From NCBI GenBank assembly GCA_022844405.1, contig JALHLV010000009.1, forward strand, positions 67,001 to 131,000: a stretch of DNA of 64,000 nt, in the 5' to 3' direction. The notes beneath the pieces are model-generated. The model made no database searches. It had not been told where the DNA came from and worked only from the letters and a program-made list of their open reading frames with translations. Position 1 is the stretch's first letter. Every line of letters begins with the position of its first letter. A program made the position numbers and the translations under genes. Of the stretch, positions 18,301-23,902 are shown piece by piece. This DNA is from Sphingomonadales bacterium. Lineage in GTDB: Bacteria > Pseudomonadota > Alphaproteobacteria > SMXS01.

Positions 18301-20786
18301 GCGTCCTCGCCGGAGGCGATGATGCCCTGGTTCCGGATGAAGTTGTTGGCGTCGGCGTGGATGCCGTCGCCGCCGGTGGGGCCCTCGCCCGGCAGGCCGC
18401 CGGCCACGATCACGGCGTCTTCGCCGTTGGTGACGGCGAAGTCGTCATTGACGCGGATGCCGTGGCGCCCGGCCTCGATGGTGCCCTGATTGTCCACCAC
18501 CTCGGGGAAGTACCCCTTGATGCCGAACAGCAGGTCGAGCGGATCGTCGATCTCGCCCAGGCCGTTGACGTCCTGGCCGAGACCGGCGTTGAAGTCGGAA
18601 CCGAAGCCGTCGTCGTTATAATTGTCGTAGTGGATGCCGTCGCGGCCCGCCACGATCAGCGAATCGTTGTCCGACTGGTAGCCGGATTCGAACTCGCCGA
18701 AGCCCGCAGGCAGGTCGCCGTCGACCTCGTCGGTGTGGATGGTGGTGAAGCGGACGCCGTCGCCGCCGGCATAGATCTCGCCGCCCTGGTTGCGGACGTC
18801 GCTGTTGGTGTTGGACACCAGCACGCCGTCGTCGCCGGCGCGGATGATGCCGTCATTGTCCAGATCGTTGCCGGTGCCGTCGGGGTCGCCGAGGAAGTCG
18901 CCGCCATTGGCCGCGTCGAGGCCGGTCGTGACCTGGTCGTCGCCCAGCAGGCGCACGCCGTCGCCGCCGGCATCGACCACGCCGCCGTCGTCGATGTCGA
19001 CGGTGTTGTTGTCGGCGCCGCCGTCCTGGCCGTTGACGACGATGCCGTCGCCGTTCTCGACGTCCACCAGGCCGCCGTCCTCGACAGTGACGCTGTTGTT
19101 GTCGTTGTCATCGCCGACAGTGCCGACGACGATGCCGTTGCCGCTGCCGGTGACCAGCACCTGGCCCTGGTCGCCGATGGTGACGGTGTTGTCGTTGGTC
19201 GAGCCAGGGCCGTCGAAACCGTCGGTCAGCGAAATGCCGTCACCGCCGCCCGTCGTCTTGACATAGCCCGCGCCGCCGGCGCCGCCGATGGTGATGGTGT
19301 TGTCGTCGTCGACGTTGATGCCGTCATTGGGGTCGGAGTTCACCTCCGCGCCGCCGTCGATCAGGATGATGTTGTTGTCGTCGACGAGAATGCCCGGGTC
19401 GCCATAGACCTTGGAGCCGCCGGTGACTTGGATGTTGTTGTTGTCGTTGCCCTGGATGCCGTCGCCGCCGCCGCTGCTGTCGGTGTCGCCCTTGACGATC
19501 GACGCGCCCTGGACCAGCAGCTTGCTGCCGGTGCCGAGGTCGATGCCGTCGTCCTTGCCGCGGATGGTGGCGCCGCCGTCGATGGTGATGTCGGTGCCCG
19601 AGCTGGGTTCGAAGACGTGGATGCCGTCGGCATTGGTCGCACCGTTGCCTTCGACGATGCCCTTGCCGGAAATATTGATGATGGTGTTGTTGCTGGCGAT
19701 GCCCGTGTCGCCGAGCTCGATACCGTTGGCGCCGCCGGTGATCAGGCCGGTGGTGCCCGGACCGAACGTCACGGTGAGCTTGACGTCGTCGCTGGTCGGC
19801 GAGATGTCGATGCCCGCGGCGGTGGCGCCGCCCTTCACGGTGCCGTCGCCCGAATAGTTGACGATCGACTTGTCGCCGACGATCAGGATGCCGTCCTCGA
19901 TGTCGCCGATGATCTTGCCGTCATTGTCGACGGTCAGGGTGGCGCCGCCGGTGCCGGTGAACTCGATGCCGCGGTCCTCGCCGTGGATCTCGCCCAGCGT
20001 GCCGTTGTTGACGTTGGTCCAGCCGCTGGCGTTGATGCCGTCGCCGCCATCGACCGTCGCCGCGCCCGGGGTGCCGCCGGAGATGATGTAGGCGGTTTCC
20101 TTGCCCTGCAGGCCGTTGTTGATGGTGTTGACGTTGCCGCTGGTGCCGCCCGAGACCTCGATGCCGTGGTCGCCGTCGTCGTCGCCGCCGCCGCTGATCA
20201 CGCCCGAATTGGCGCCATTGCCGTTGTCGAAGTTGTTGACGGTGTTGTTGATGCCGTCGATGTCGATACCGTCGGCCGTGCCGCTGATCTTGCCGCCGCC
20301 GACGATGTCCGACGCCTTGGTGAAGCCGTTGTTGACGGTGTTGCCGTCGCCCTCGATCACGATGCCGTCGCCCGCCGTGCCGGTGACGGTGCCCACCGTC
20401 GTGCCGCCGAAGAACAGATCGAACACGAACACCGTGTTGTTGTTCGAGGTGCCATCGGTGCCGCTGCCCAGGTCGATGCCGACGCCGGCGCTCGCCACGC
20501 CGTCCTCGAGCACGCGAATGTCGAAAGCGTCGTAGCCGTCGGCGTCGAATCCGCCAGCGCCGCTGGAGCAGATGATCGGATTGCCAACGCCGTCGCCGGT
20601 GCCGGTAGCGGTCGAGCACGTGGCGATCGCGGGGCTGCTGTCCACCAACGCGAACGTCGCGACGGTCAGAGCGACGGCGGTCATGGCGCCGCGCGTCACG
20701 AACTTCGCGGTGCCCCGCGCGCCGGCATCGACGGCCAGGCGCGAAACGGTGTTCAGCAGCGTGTTCTTTTCGTTGGAGAGATTCAT
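9312..20786 (-). CDS. Giant repeat-rich type V autotransporter
   Basis: A 3824-residue secreted protein. Residues 1-55 form an extended signal peptide (basic region, then AMTAVALTVATFALV and SPAIA before the cut). Residues about 60-2600 are over one hundred imperfect 20-22-residue units of the type G-x-D-G-(I/V)-x-(I/V)-x-G-(D/N)-x-N-x-(V/I)-x-G-x-I, typical of a right-handed beta-helix with an Asn ladder; the passenger is extremely rich in Asp, Asn and Gly. Residues about 2600-3530 are less regular and carry five copies (four clear, one degenerate) of a DDPATKDVDES-like segment. Residues about 3535-3824 are an autotransporter beta-barrel ending GGVRLHF. The barrel should insert in the outer membrane and display the helix; adhesion or matrix function is inferred. 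GGGAG precedes the ATG at 20786; an in-frame ATG at 20873 lacks a site. Confidence 0.93.
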   Translation of the reverse strand: MNLSNEKNTLLNTVSRLAVDAGARGTAKFVTRGAMTAVALTVATFALVDSSPAIATCSTATGTGDGVGNPIICSSGAGGFDADGYDAFDIRVLEDGVASAGVGIDLGSGTDGTSNNNTVFVFDLFFGGTTVGTVTGTAGDGIVIEGDGNTVNNGFTKASDIVGGGKISGTADGIDIDGINNTVNNFDNGNGANSGVISGGGDDDGDHGIEVSGGTSGNVNTINNGLQGKETAYIISGGTPGAATVDGGDGINASGWTNVNNGTLGEIHGEDRGIEFTGTGGATLTVDNDGKIIGDIEDGILIVGDKSIVNYSGDGTVKGGATAAGIDISPTSDDVKLTVTFGPGTTGLITGGANGIELGDTGIASNNTIINISGKGIVEGNGATNADGIHVFEPSSGTDITIDGGATIRGKDDGIDLGTGSKLLVQGASIVKGDTDSSGGGDGIQGNDNNNIQVTGGSKVYGDPGILVDDNNIILIDGGAEVNSDPNDGINVDDDNTITIGGAGGAGYVKTTGGGDGISLTDGFDGPGSTNDNTVTIGDQGQVLVTGSGNGIVVGTVGDDNDNNSVTVEDGGLVDVENGDGIVVNGQDGGADNNTVDIDDGGVVDAGGDGVRLLGDDQVTTGLDAANGGDFLGDPDGTGNDLDNDGIIRAGDDGVLVSNTNSDVRNQGGEIYAGGDGVRFTTIHTDEVDGDLPAGFGEFESGYQSDNDSLIVAGRDGIHYDNYNDDGFGSDFNAGLGQDVNGLGEIDDPLDLLFGIKGYFPEVVDNQGTIEAGRHGIRVNDDFAVTNGEDAVIVAGGLPGEGPTGGDGIHADANNFIRNQGIIASGEDANGDSHGIQVIGESNTIVNDGIIDTRGDTFIDDIDNTTLESGDDENQDNGAGGDGIHASVDGLSLLGLVKNGYDQQEIYNGNTIIAADDGIDAKSGLGIPGGEQLIDNDSEATITANDDGIVAEHYNIIDNEGTINADDDNEGGGDGINVGHSNVVTNSGDINSIGGNGIVMDGQKGPFSFGNLVTNEADGNIVAGEDGIQVNGEQNYIENYGDIKGGTNGVALNDEENDFLSFSGLIEGGTGAGIYSDEDNDIELSGTTKVTTTLSKGGDGIFLEDDNSLEIEDGVTVWGDNDGIVLDGDDNDVDYEGGAGIDPELKGRTGDALEINGDSNTFDSTDDLDLQGGDDGIHIGGNTNSVDIDGDVSGEDDGIYLETATGNVVNVDGDVTGDIDDAFGGDGVDIFGGGSNTVTVGGAISGDPGVVITNSNNNDVSGASISGTDGGVVISNGNNNTVASTVGDIDGDSDDDGDGNGVDITGTSNVVTSAGAIYGEDAVVIDGNANQVSSTTAMAGTDDGVVISGTGNIVDSGAFISGEDGDGVVITGSSNSVSAASSISGEDTGVAITGNNNEVTSTSINGGFDDGVRIDGDSNLIDTGEIFGGDSGVDIDGDSNNVDATKVSGDGDAIYIAGDNNAIQVDGDIIGDVEQAGYGHGVLIDGNNNTVSGEDIGVSGTGSGGVVINGNSNTIDAATISGEDGPGVGLNGNNNSVTTDGAILSTANDGVNIFGLGNDVLSGGPITGEDDGVEIEGINNSVVAFGDITGRDGNGVDVSGNNNSVAAAGEDADISGGTAGVVIDGSNNTVTGEDITGFAGDGVNVEGDNNTIEADGNVSGTDDGVYIDGDSNDIDIDGTTTGTSGDGIGILGDNNTVDSGTVTGGDDGVAIVGVNNIVRVDGDINGDSFPGAGDGTGDGVDIKGAFNNVSATGSINGDPGVIILGNQNNVGGADINGLLGGASITGNQNTVTSLDDIATVSGAGVGITGNQNNVFAVDDISSVNDDGININGNQNNVTSKDVIAGKDGIQINGNQNFVDIAATINAGQNGVWFDSGTGNDVDLTNVKIDAGADGILVDVDGNTFQHNANTVINAGDDGIEYEYGGLVNAYESLVWLGTINAKDDGIVADQGFFTIINNGTINADTDKNSDGNGITVTSDNNVENNGTITGWNGIVGDDRNDILNDGIITVTNDGIVVDDDNKVVNNGTITAGDDGIVAGDKNYIENNSPVTIIAKDNGIEAGSLNTIVNTGTLTADSDDNNDGDGINAVDSNTITNTSTGNIKGWNGIVVNDSNEVTNNGNITGENNGIDGDDLNKITNTDDIDAGNIGIDVDDGNTITNSGEIDAGNIGINADFGNTITNSNWILGQQDGIVAVGSNTITNSGSVKGTTDDGVQLGSGNILTNTSTGTINGGDDGVEINGSTNGVTNSNTITGTNDGVSVLSGSGNVVTNNDLIQGGDDGVDFDTGGNSLYNYSQVLGGNNGVEANGNSNYIYSSNLIDGGDDGIDIEGDSNVVDIDGGTVVGGDDGIEVDGNSNDIDNVNGSIIGESDDGIEIDGNSNSVFSTGSITGEDEGIELDGSNNDIQNGTSLDDNASIWGQEGDGIDINSGGNNEILSYGSITGFWDGIDNTNGDLFVDNIGGTITGQNSDGISSNLGSGSSVWTNIENLSEGFGEDLDEGRIIGKDDGIDVGGEDLFVGNYTNSLIQGQNDDGIHTTANRSVVYNDGKIIGKHTGITDGSDFNGEDGSQSTYIVNDTNGLITGGEAGYLYEDGPINGGEDSVQIDNFGEISATDLGTLPTPLVDDPATKDVDESKGALDYINGKGADPVAAIDTREGEVGLEVFIFNWGEINGANTFSAEIPAVPDDPATKDVNEAKDAVPPQQLSNRFAILGGEGNEYVANFAGGTINGHIWTQAGDDVLALEIGSTLNGDVNLGQTLETAGVLGLIKDDPTTKDVDESAGGTAVGFVSTPNVDTGLDAVILFGEGYQDLASNITEAEVMYVNDRLTQDDIYSVGPEDGIEMSAAIGNPVLENQPFPVGTWSLNGNVKIDGTNLWTLVDVDGNGNGVLDEEAATGDDTIAMISGTVGTIVDNGRLNIGGTVITEIPGEPTDEEEGELEPSTFDVNTNSKAVLTSPVVDVLSGGILGGHGTIVTNPGANGGNGGVNLSGAVQGDKTFLVGADEDNIVSQTLFSEARGSLIIGTAPGDLITQGEDGKITDATKGDGTDDFKFVPAEDEEDPPVKVDLLYTVDDAGKLYPTITLPAGWVAEEFAGPFDFTTDSPRYATLAPGDEITRIGTLTVVGNVKMDGRATGVTNYKIAVADDPATKDVDESKDAKGNQVFKNQAGREVVTNWGSQFQADLKDDGKGDLLLVKKSGVTTAFTGSTFDTKGPGPVDLVTQGADGKVTDGTKGDGVNDFTIVVDGETKTKVDTIVAGKGGADGVPDGVSYKVSTVLDGNATVDGRLDIRLDGEFVDLVDNSQSPTIVDPDKTGCGDDPDGADSCFIPNPLYAIPDGIADVDAKGIAKNNADFSKDAKVWDIIVAEGGVTGKFDEKGFDGGPNDGAVVVRYAVADDPTTEEDETVTEVRQQLLKAYLQYLPDRVRIISIPNFEPKGTTLNQTLTGEYLDTLTKYGLNEDPLHAAIALVGTATDIPAALDALHPEWYNAFNEVGFSIARGAEQQAYIRTIEAQGFSGGQQNRVVMNVGDDSAVGSSASDRRATFWLAGSWGNANIDDGSDEGWLEYKYETLTGYAGFDYLINPNFLIGILGGFGNSDVDAKNGTKEGDVDSWQVGGYISYFTQSWFVNAGGGIGDMNIESIRNIQFGSGIGNVSQIATADYDGDITYFYGKGGYSFDMGNSGWKLSPELALSYAKVKQDGFSETGTGNAAVFLLDVDGQSVKSVRGTAQLRLSKTFLAGNGGGWMPYVRVGIANEFEDDLRPITSGFQGAPGTSFTVFGQVPRETTVIFGAGVSGKVSEMFSLYLDYSGEIGGSFSEHVISGGVRLHF
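10580..12920 (-). repeat. Five dispersed copies of a DDPATKDVDES-like coding segment
   Basis: Copies lie at about 12885-12920 (DDPATKDVDESK), 12700-12735 (DDPATKDVNEAK), 12451-12483 (DDPTTKDVDES), 11326-11366 (DDPATKDVDESK) and, degenerate, 10580-10620 (DDPTTEEDE). They interrupt otherwise unrelated passenger sequence at irregular spacing. The DNA of the copies is similar but not identical. Confidence 0.75.
12990..20610 (-). repeat. Coding tandem repeats of the autotransporter passenger
   Basis: The DNA is a long series of imperfect roughly 60-66-bp units, visible as recurring GATGCCGTCGTC and GTTGTTG blocks on the plus strand. Units differ at many synonymous and non-synonymous positions, so they are old or diversified rather than freshly duplicated. 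The array encodes beta-helix coils, not a separate element. Confidence 0.85.
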
Positions 20787-20820
20787 CGATCTCGACTCCC
20801 TATTAAGCGGAAACAGCAGC

Positions 20821-20841
20821 AAAAGCGCCCTTTGCGGGCGC
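20821..20841 (-). promoter_or_regulatory. Terminator-like hairpin in the autotransporter leader
   Basis: On the minus strand GCGCCC - GCAAA - GGGCGC is followed at once by TTTT, 35 bases before the ATG. It has the form of a short intrinsic terminator placed inside the 5' leader, as in attenuators. The six-pair stem is short, so strength is uncertain. Confidence 0.45.
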
Positions 20842-21027
20842 CGCGGATTGGAATATCCCGGCCAGTTGGCCATGGCGCGTGATGGAACACAACGCCAAAA
20901 GTTGACACTTTCGGTGACAGATCAAGCAGATCGGCTCCTCATAACCCCTCCCGGAGGTCGTACCCAACAGCGGAACGCTTCCCTTACCCCACGGCGCCGA
21001 AGGCTTTGGGCCTTTCGGTCGACGTTA

Positions 21028-21057
21028 TTAATACGCTGCAGTAATGTCGCTTTGCAA
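21028..21057 (-). promoter_or_regulatory. Candidate promoter of the autotransporter gene
   Basis: TTGCAA (-35, 21052-21057) and TATTAA (-10, 21028-21033) lie 18 bases apart on the minus strand in a locally AT-rich patch. This would give a leader of about 235 bases, containing hairpins near 20997-21018 and at 20825-20841. No other good promoter was seen between the two genes. Confidence 0.4.
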
Positions 21058-21205
21058 GCCCCCGAAGTCGGGAATACCAAAAATTTTATGAACTTAGCGG
21101 CGGAAATCCGAGGCCTGGCCCATGTTTTCGCCATAGTTTCGGCCCCGGACGGTATCATGGTCCCACGAGACTGTGGCGCAAATACAACACAACGGGAGAA
21201 TCGAC

Positions 21206-22033
21206 ATGGCGAGCAAGCAGCCGGCGGCCGGAAAACCGGCGGAAACCGGGCACTCCGGGGGCGACGATGCGCTGGGCCGCATCGTTACGGAGGTGCAAAG
21301 CGACGTCTTTCTCATCGGCATCGACCGGCCGAGGAAGCTGAACGGCTTCACCAACAAGATGCTGGACGAGCTGTCGCGGGCCTATGCCGACTACGAGGCC
21401 GGGCCCTGGCGCTGCGCGGTCTTGCACAGCACCGGCAAGCACTTCACCGCCGGGCTCGACCTGCCCAACATCGACCGGACCAGGCCGCTGTTCGACCGCG
21501 CCCTGGTCGATCCGGTGGGCCTGCGCCCGCCGCTGCGGACCAAGCCGGTGATCGCCGCGGTGCGCGGCATCACCTTCACCATCGGCTTCGAGCTGGCGCT
21601 GGCGGCCGATTTCATCATCTGCGGGTCCGACGCGCGAATCGCACAGCTTGAGGTCAAGCGCGGGCTGATGCCTACCTGTGGTGGCACGCCGCGGATGATC
21701 GAGCGCGCCGGCTGGGGCAACGCCATGCGCTGGCTGCTCACCGGCGACGAGATGGACGCCCGGACCGCGCTGCGGCTGGGGTTCGTGCAGGAGGTGGTCG
21801 ATCCCGAGGCGGTTCTCGACCGCGCCCTGGTGCTGGCGCGGCGGGTCGCCGAACAGGCGCCGCTGGCGGTACGGGCAGTGATCGCCAACGGCCGCACGGC
21901 CCATGTGGACGGCTTCGACGCCGCCACCGCCGAGCTCGACGCCGCCAGCGCCCGGCTGCGCGACAGCGACGACATCCAGGAAGGCGTCCGCTCGTTCGTC
22001 GAGCGCCGCAAGGCCCGCTTCACCGGCCGGTGA
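21206..22033 (+). CDS. Enoyl-CoA hydratase/isomerase (crotonase) family protein
   Basis: A 275-residue crotonase. HFTAGLDL and GITFTIGFELALAADF form the two backbone-NH oxyanion-hole regions, and QLEVKRGLMPTCGG aligns with the catalytic Glu loop of hydratases (Glu present after QL). It should act on an enoyl-CoA or related acyl-CoA thioester in the cytoplasm. The ATG at 21206 has GGGAGAA in front and is preferred over one at 21173. A roughly 25-residue N-terminal extension before the first strand is slightly longer than usual. It stands alone, divergent from the autotransporter and convergent with the methyltransferase at 22098. Confidence 0.9.
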   Translation: MASKQPAAGKPAETGHSGGDDALGRIVTEVQSDVFLIGIDRPRKLNGFTNKMLDELSRAYADYEAGPWRCAVLHSTGKHFTAGLDLPNIDRTRPLFDRALVDPVGLRPPLRTKPVIAAVRGITFTIGFELALAADFIICGSDARIAQLEVKRGLMPTCGGTPRMIERAGWGNAMRWLLTGDEMDARTALRLGFVQEVVDPEAVLDRALVLARRVAEQAPLAVRAVIANGRTAHVDGFDAATAELDAASARLRDSDDIQEGVRSFVERRKARFTGR

Positions 22034-22052
22034 CGGTCCCGTTGCCGGCAAC

Positions 22053-22080
22053 CCAAGTAAATGACGATCTCGTTACTTGG
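22053..22080. terminator. Hairpin between two convergent genes
   Basis: CCAAGTAA (22053-22060) and TTACTTGG (22073-22080) form a perfect eight-pair stem with a 12-base loop. It is AT-richer than its surroundings and lies between convergent stops. It lacks a clear T-run, so a terminator role is likely but unproven. Confidence 0.4.
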
Positions 22081-22097
22081 CGAGACCGGCGCGCGGC

Positions 22098-23630
22098 TCA
22101 GGCGATGCCGAGCGCCTTGTAGATCGGCATGGTCTTGTCGATCTGGCTCTGGGCCTCGCGGCGGAACTCGGCCTTGTTCTCCTCGGGGTCGCTGATGGCG
22201 ACGCCGTTGCGCGCCATGCGCTTGCCCTGGGCGGTGAACTGCTCGTAGGCGAAGTCGACGCAGGCCGCGTCGGTCTTGTGGCCGTTCTGGCGCCCCAGCA
22301 GCACGAGCTGGCCGATGTTGTTGACGTGGATGCCGCCGCCGGTGACCGGGCTGGCCATGTAGTTCACCTGCCGGCCGGACGGCGCCATGCCGAGAATCTT
22401 GCGGTTGAGCGCGTCGGTCCTGGGCCGCGCCGCCTCGACCGTCTCGGCCGGATGCGCCGGCGACGCGTCGCCCTTGCCGACCAGCACCAGGGCCGCCTGC
22501 ACGACCTGGTTGAAGGTCTTGCCGGTGGGCTTCACCGCCGCCTCGATCTCGCCCAGCGACTTGGGCTGGCCGTCGGCCATGAAGTCGAGCACCGGCTTGT
22601 AGACGTCCTCGTTGAGCGTCGCGTTGCCGCGGAAGCCGCTGGCCTCGAGCTTGACGTCGGCGCGCGGCACGTTCAGCACCACCCGCTCGTCGCGCAGCAC
22701 GTCGAGCTGCTGCATGGCCGGCAGGGTGCGCCCGCCGCGCACCCAGTAGTCGCGGCGGAACTGCTGGTTCAGCATGAAGTCGCGCACGGTCTCGCGGAAG
22801 GTGACGTCGGGGATGTCGCGCAGCATGGTCTGCTGCTCGTCGGACAGGTTGAGCGCGTCGATGTGCTCGCGGTAGGTGGCGGTGCAGGCGAAGTTGAGCT
22901 TGGCCGACGACAGCATCTTGGCGATCTCGGAGAAGTACATCGGCACCCAGCACTCGTTCAGGTACTCGTGCGCCAGGTAGCTGCGGTCGTTGCCGCGGAT
23001 GCCCTTGAGGCGCGCGGCGGCATTCGGGTTGGCCTTGCCGTAGAGCGTGTTGGTGGCCATCAGCGCGTCGGCGAAGTCGAGCGCGGCGTCGACCCGCCCC
23101 TGCACGCCGATGCCCGGGGCCGACATGGACCCCGCATGCTGGGTCAGCAGGTGGCGGATCGGCGCCACCGTATTCCAGCCGGGATAGGTGTTGTAGCTGA
23201 TGTAGCAGATGCCGCCGACCTTCAGCTTGCGGCGCAGGAAATCGACGATGTGCCGCATGTTGGCTTCGGAGATCCAGCTCCAGATGCCGTGCAGGCCGAT
23301 GAAGTCGAAGTCGGGCAGATCGGCGCGGTTGCAGAAGTCGGCGAACGCCTCGTCATACAGCCTGGCGCCGGTGCCGGCGGCGGCCATGTCCTGGGCGAAG
23401 GCGGCGTGAGACGGGTTGAAGTCGGTGCCGTACCACTGCGTCGTGCTGGCGGCGGCGTGCATGTTGGCGCTGATGCCATGGCCGAAGCCCAGCTCGCAGG
23501 CGGCGCCGATGGCCGGCGGCGCATAGCCGGTCTTGAGCAGCGGCAGCCGGGCCTTCAGCGGGTTCAGCTCGCTGTAATAGCCATAGGTGTAACCGATTTC
23601 GACCAGATAGCCTTCAGCCCAATCAGACAT
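22098..23630 (-). CDS. Class I methyltransferase with C-terminal regulatory domain
   Basis: A 510-residue protein. The N-terminal third is a SAM-binding fold (ACELGFGHGISANMHAAA as motif I, WYGTDFNPSHAAFA, DFIGLHGIWSWIS, LKVGGICYISYNTYPGW). The rest matches the methyltransferase regulatory domain architecture, with a winged-helix-like tail (DGQPKSLGEIEAAVKPTGKTFNQVVQAALVLV) often found in bacterial proteins linked to cell-surface or sugar modification. Substrate unknown. GGGGG precedes the ATG at 23630, which I chose over an upstream ATG at 23723. It is monocistronic, with 272 unassigned bases upstream. Confidence 0.88.
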   Translation of the reverse strand: MSDWAEGYLVEIGYTYGYYSELNPLKARLPLLKTGYAPPAIGAACELGFGHGISANMHAAASTTQWYGTDFNPSHAAFAQDMAAAGTGARLYDEAFADFCNRADLPDFDFIGLHGIWSWISEANMRHIVDFLRRKLKVGGICYISYNTYPGWNTVAPIRHLLTQHAGSMSAPGIGVQGRVDAALDFADALMATNTLYGKANPNAAARLKGIRGNDRSYLAHEYLNECWVPMYFSEIAKMLSSAKLNFACTATYREHIDALNLSDEQQTMLRDIPDVTFRETVRDFMLNQQFRRDYWVRGGRTLPAMQQLDVLRDERVVLNVPRADVKLEASGFRGNATLNEDVYKPVLDFMADGQPKSLGEIEAAVKPTGKTFNQVVQAALVLVGKGDASPAHPAETVEAARPRTDALNRKILGMAPSGRQVNYMASPVTGGGIHVNNIGQLVLLGRQNGHKTDAACVDFAYEQFTAQGKRMARNGVAISDPEENKAEFRREAQSQIDKTMPIYKALGIA

Positions 23631-23902
23631 GGGATTCCCCCTCTTGTTGCATTCGTTCGCCGGGATTTGCCCACTCGAAGACCCGAAAGCCGCACACGCG
23701 CGCGACGTCAATGCCCGTGGCAATGGCGCAGGGCCCCTATTGGAAGGGTCCGCGCCGGAATATCAAGGCCCGTGTTGGGGTCGGGGTCGATATTTCCCGG
23801 TTGTGTGGCCGCGCGGCACCGGCCCCGCGACCTCCGATGGATGGCTTCCTCCGCTTCGCCAGGATGTTTCCGGCGGCGAAACGAGATCGGCCGCCTGCGC
23901 GG
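23631..23902. other. Intergenic region with no recognised feature
   Basis: I see no credible gene, terminator or repeat here. Open frames crossing it are continuations of antisense frames from the flanking genes. Promoter elements for the methyltransferase gene should lie in this stretch but none stands out. Confidence 0.6.

Noticed and set aside
12990-20610. CRISPR array
   Set aside because: The DNA is repetitive with short units, but units are imperfect, have no constant repeat with unique spacers, and keep one reading frame throughout. No cas gene is present.
9000-20882. A 3960-codon plus-strand frame as a real gene
   Set aside because: It begins inside the DUF1295 gene, crosses a dispersed repeat and a terminator, has no ribosome site, and codes for low-complexity Ala/Val/Asp sequence. 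The minus frame has signal peptide, repeats and barrel.
20902-20907. TTGACA on the plus strand as a promoter for the crotonase gene
   Set aside because: No acceptable -10 box at 16-18 bases downstream, and it is about 300 bases from the start codon.
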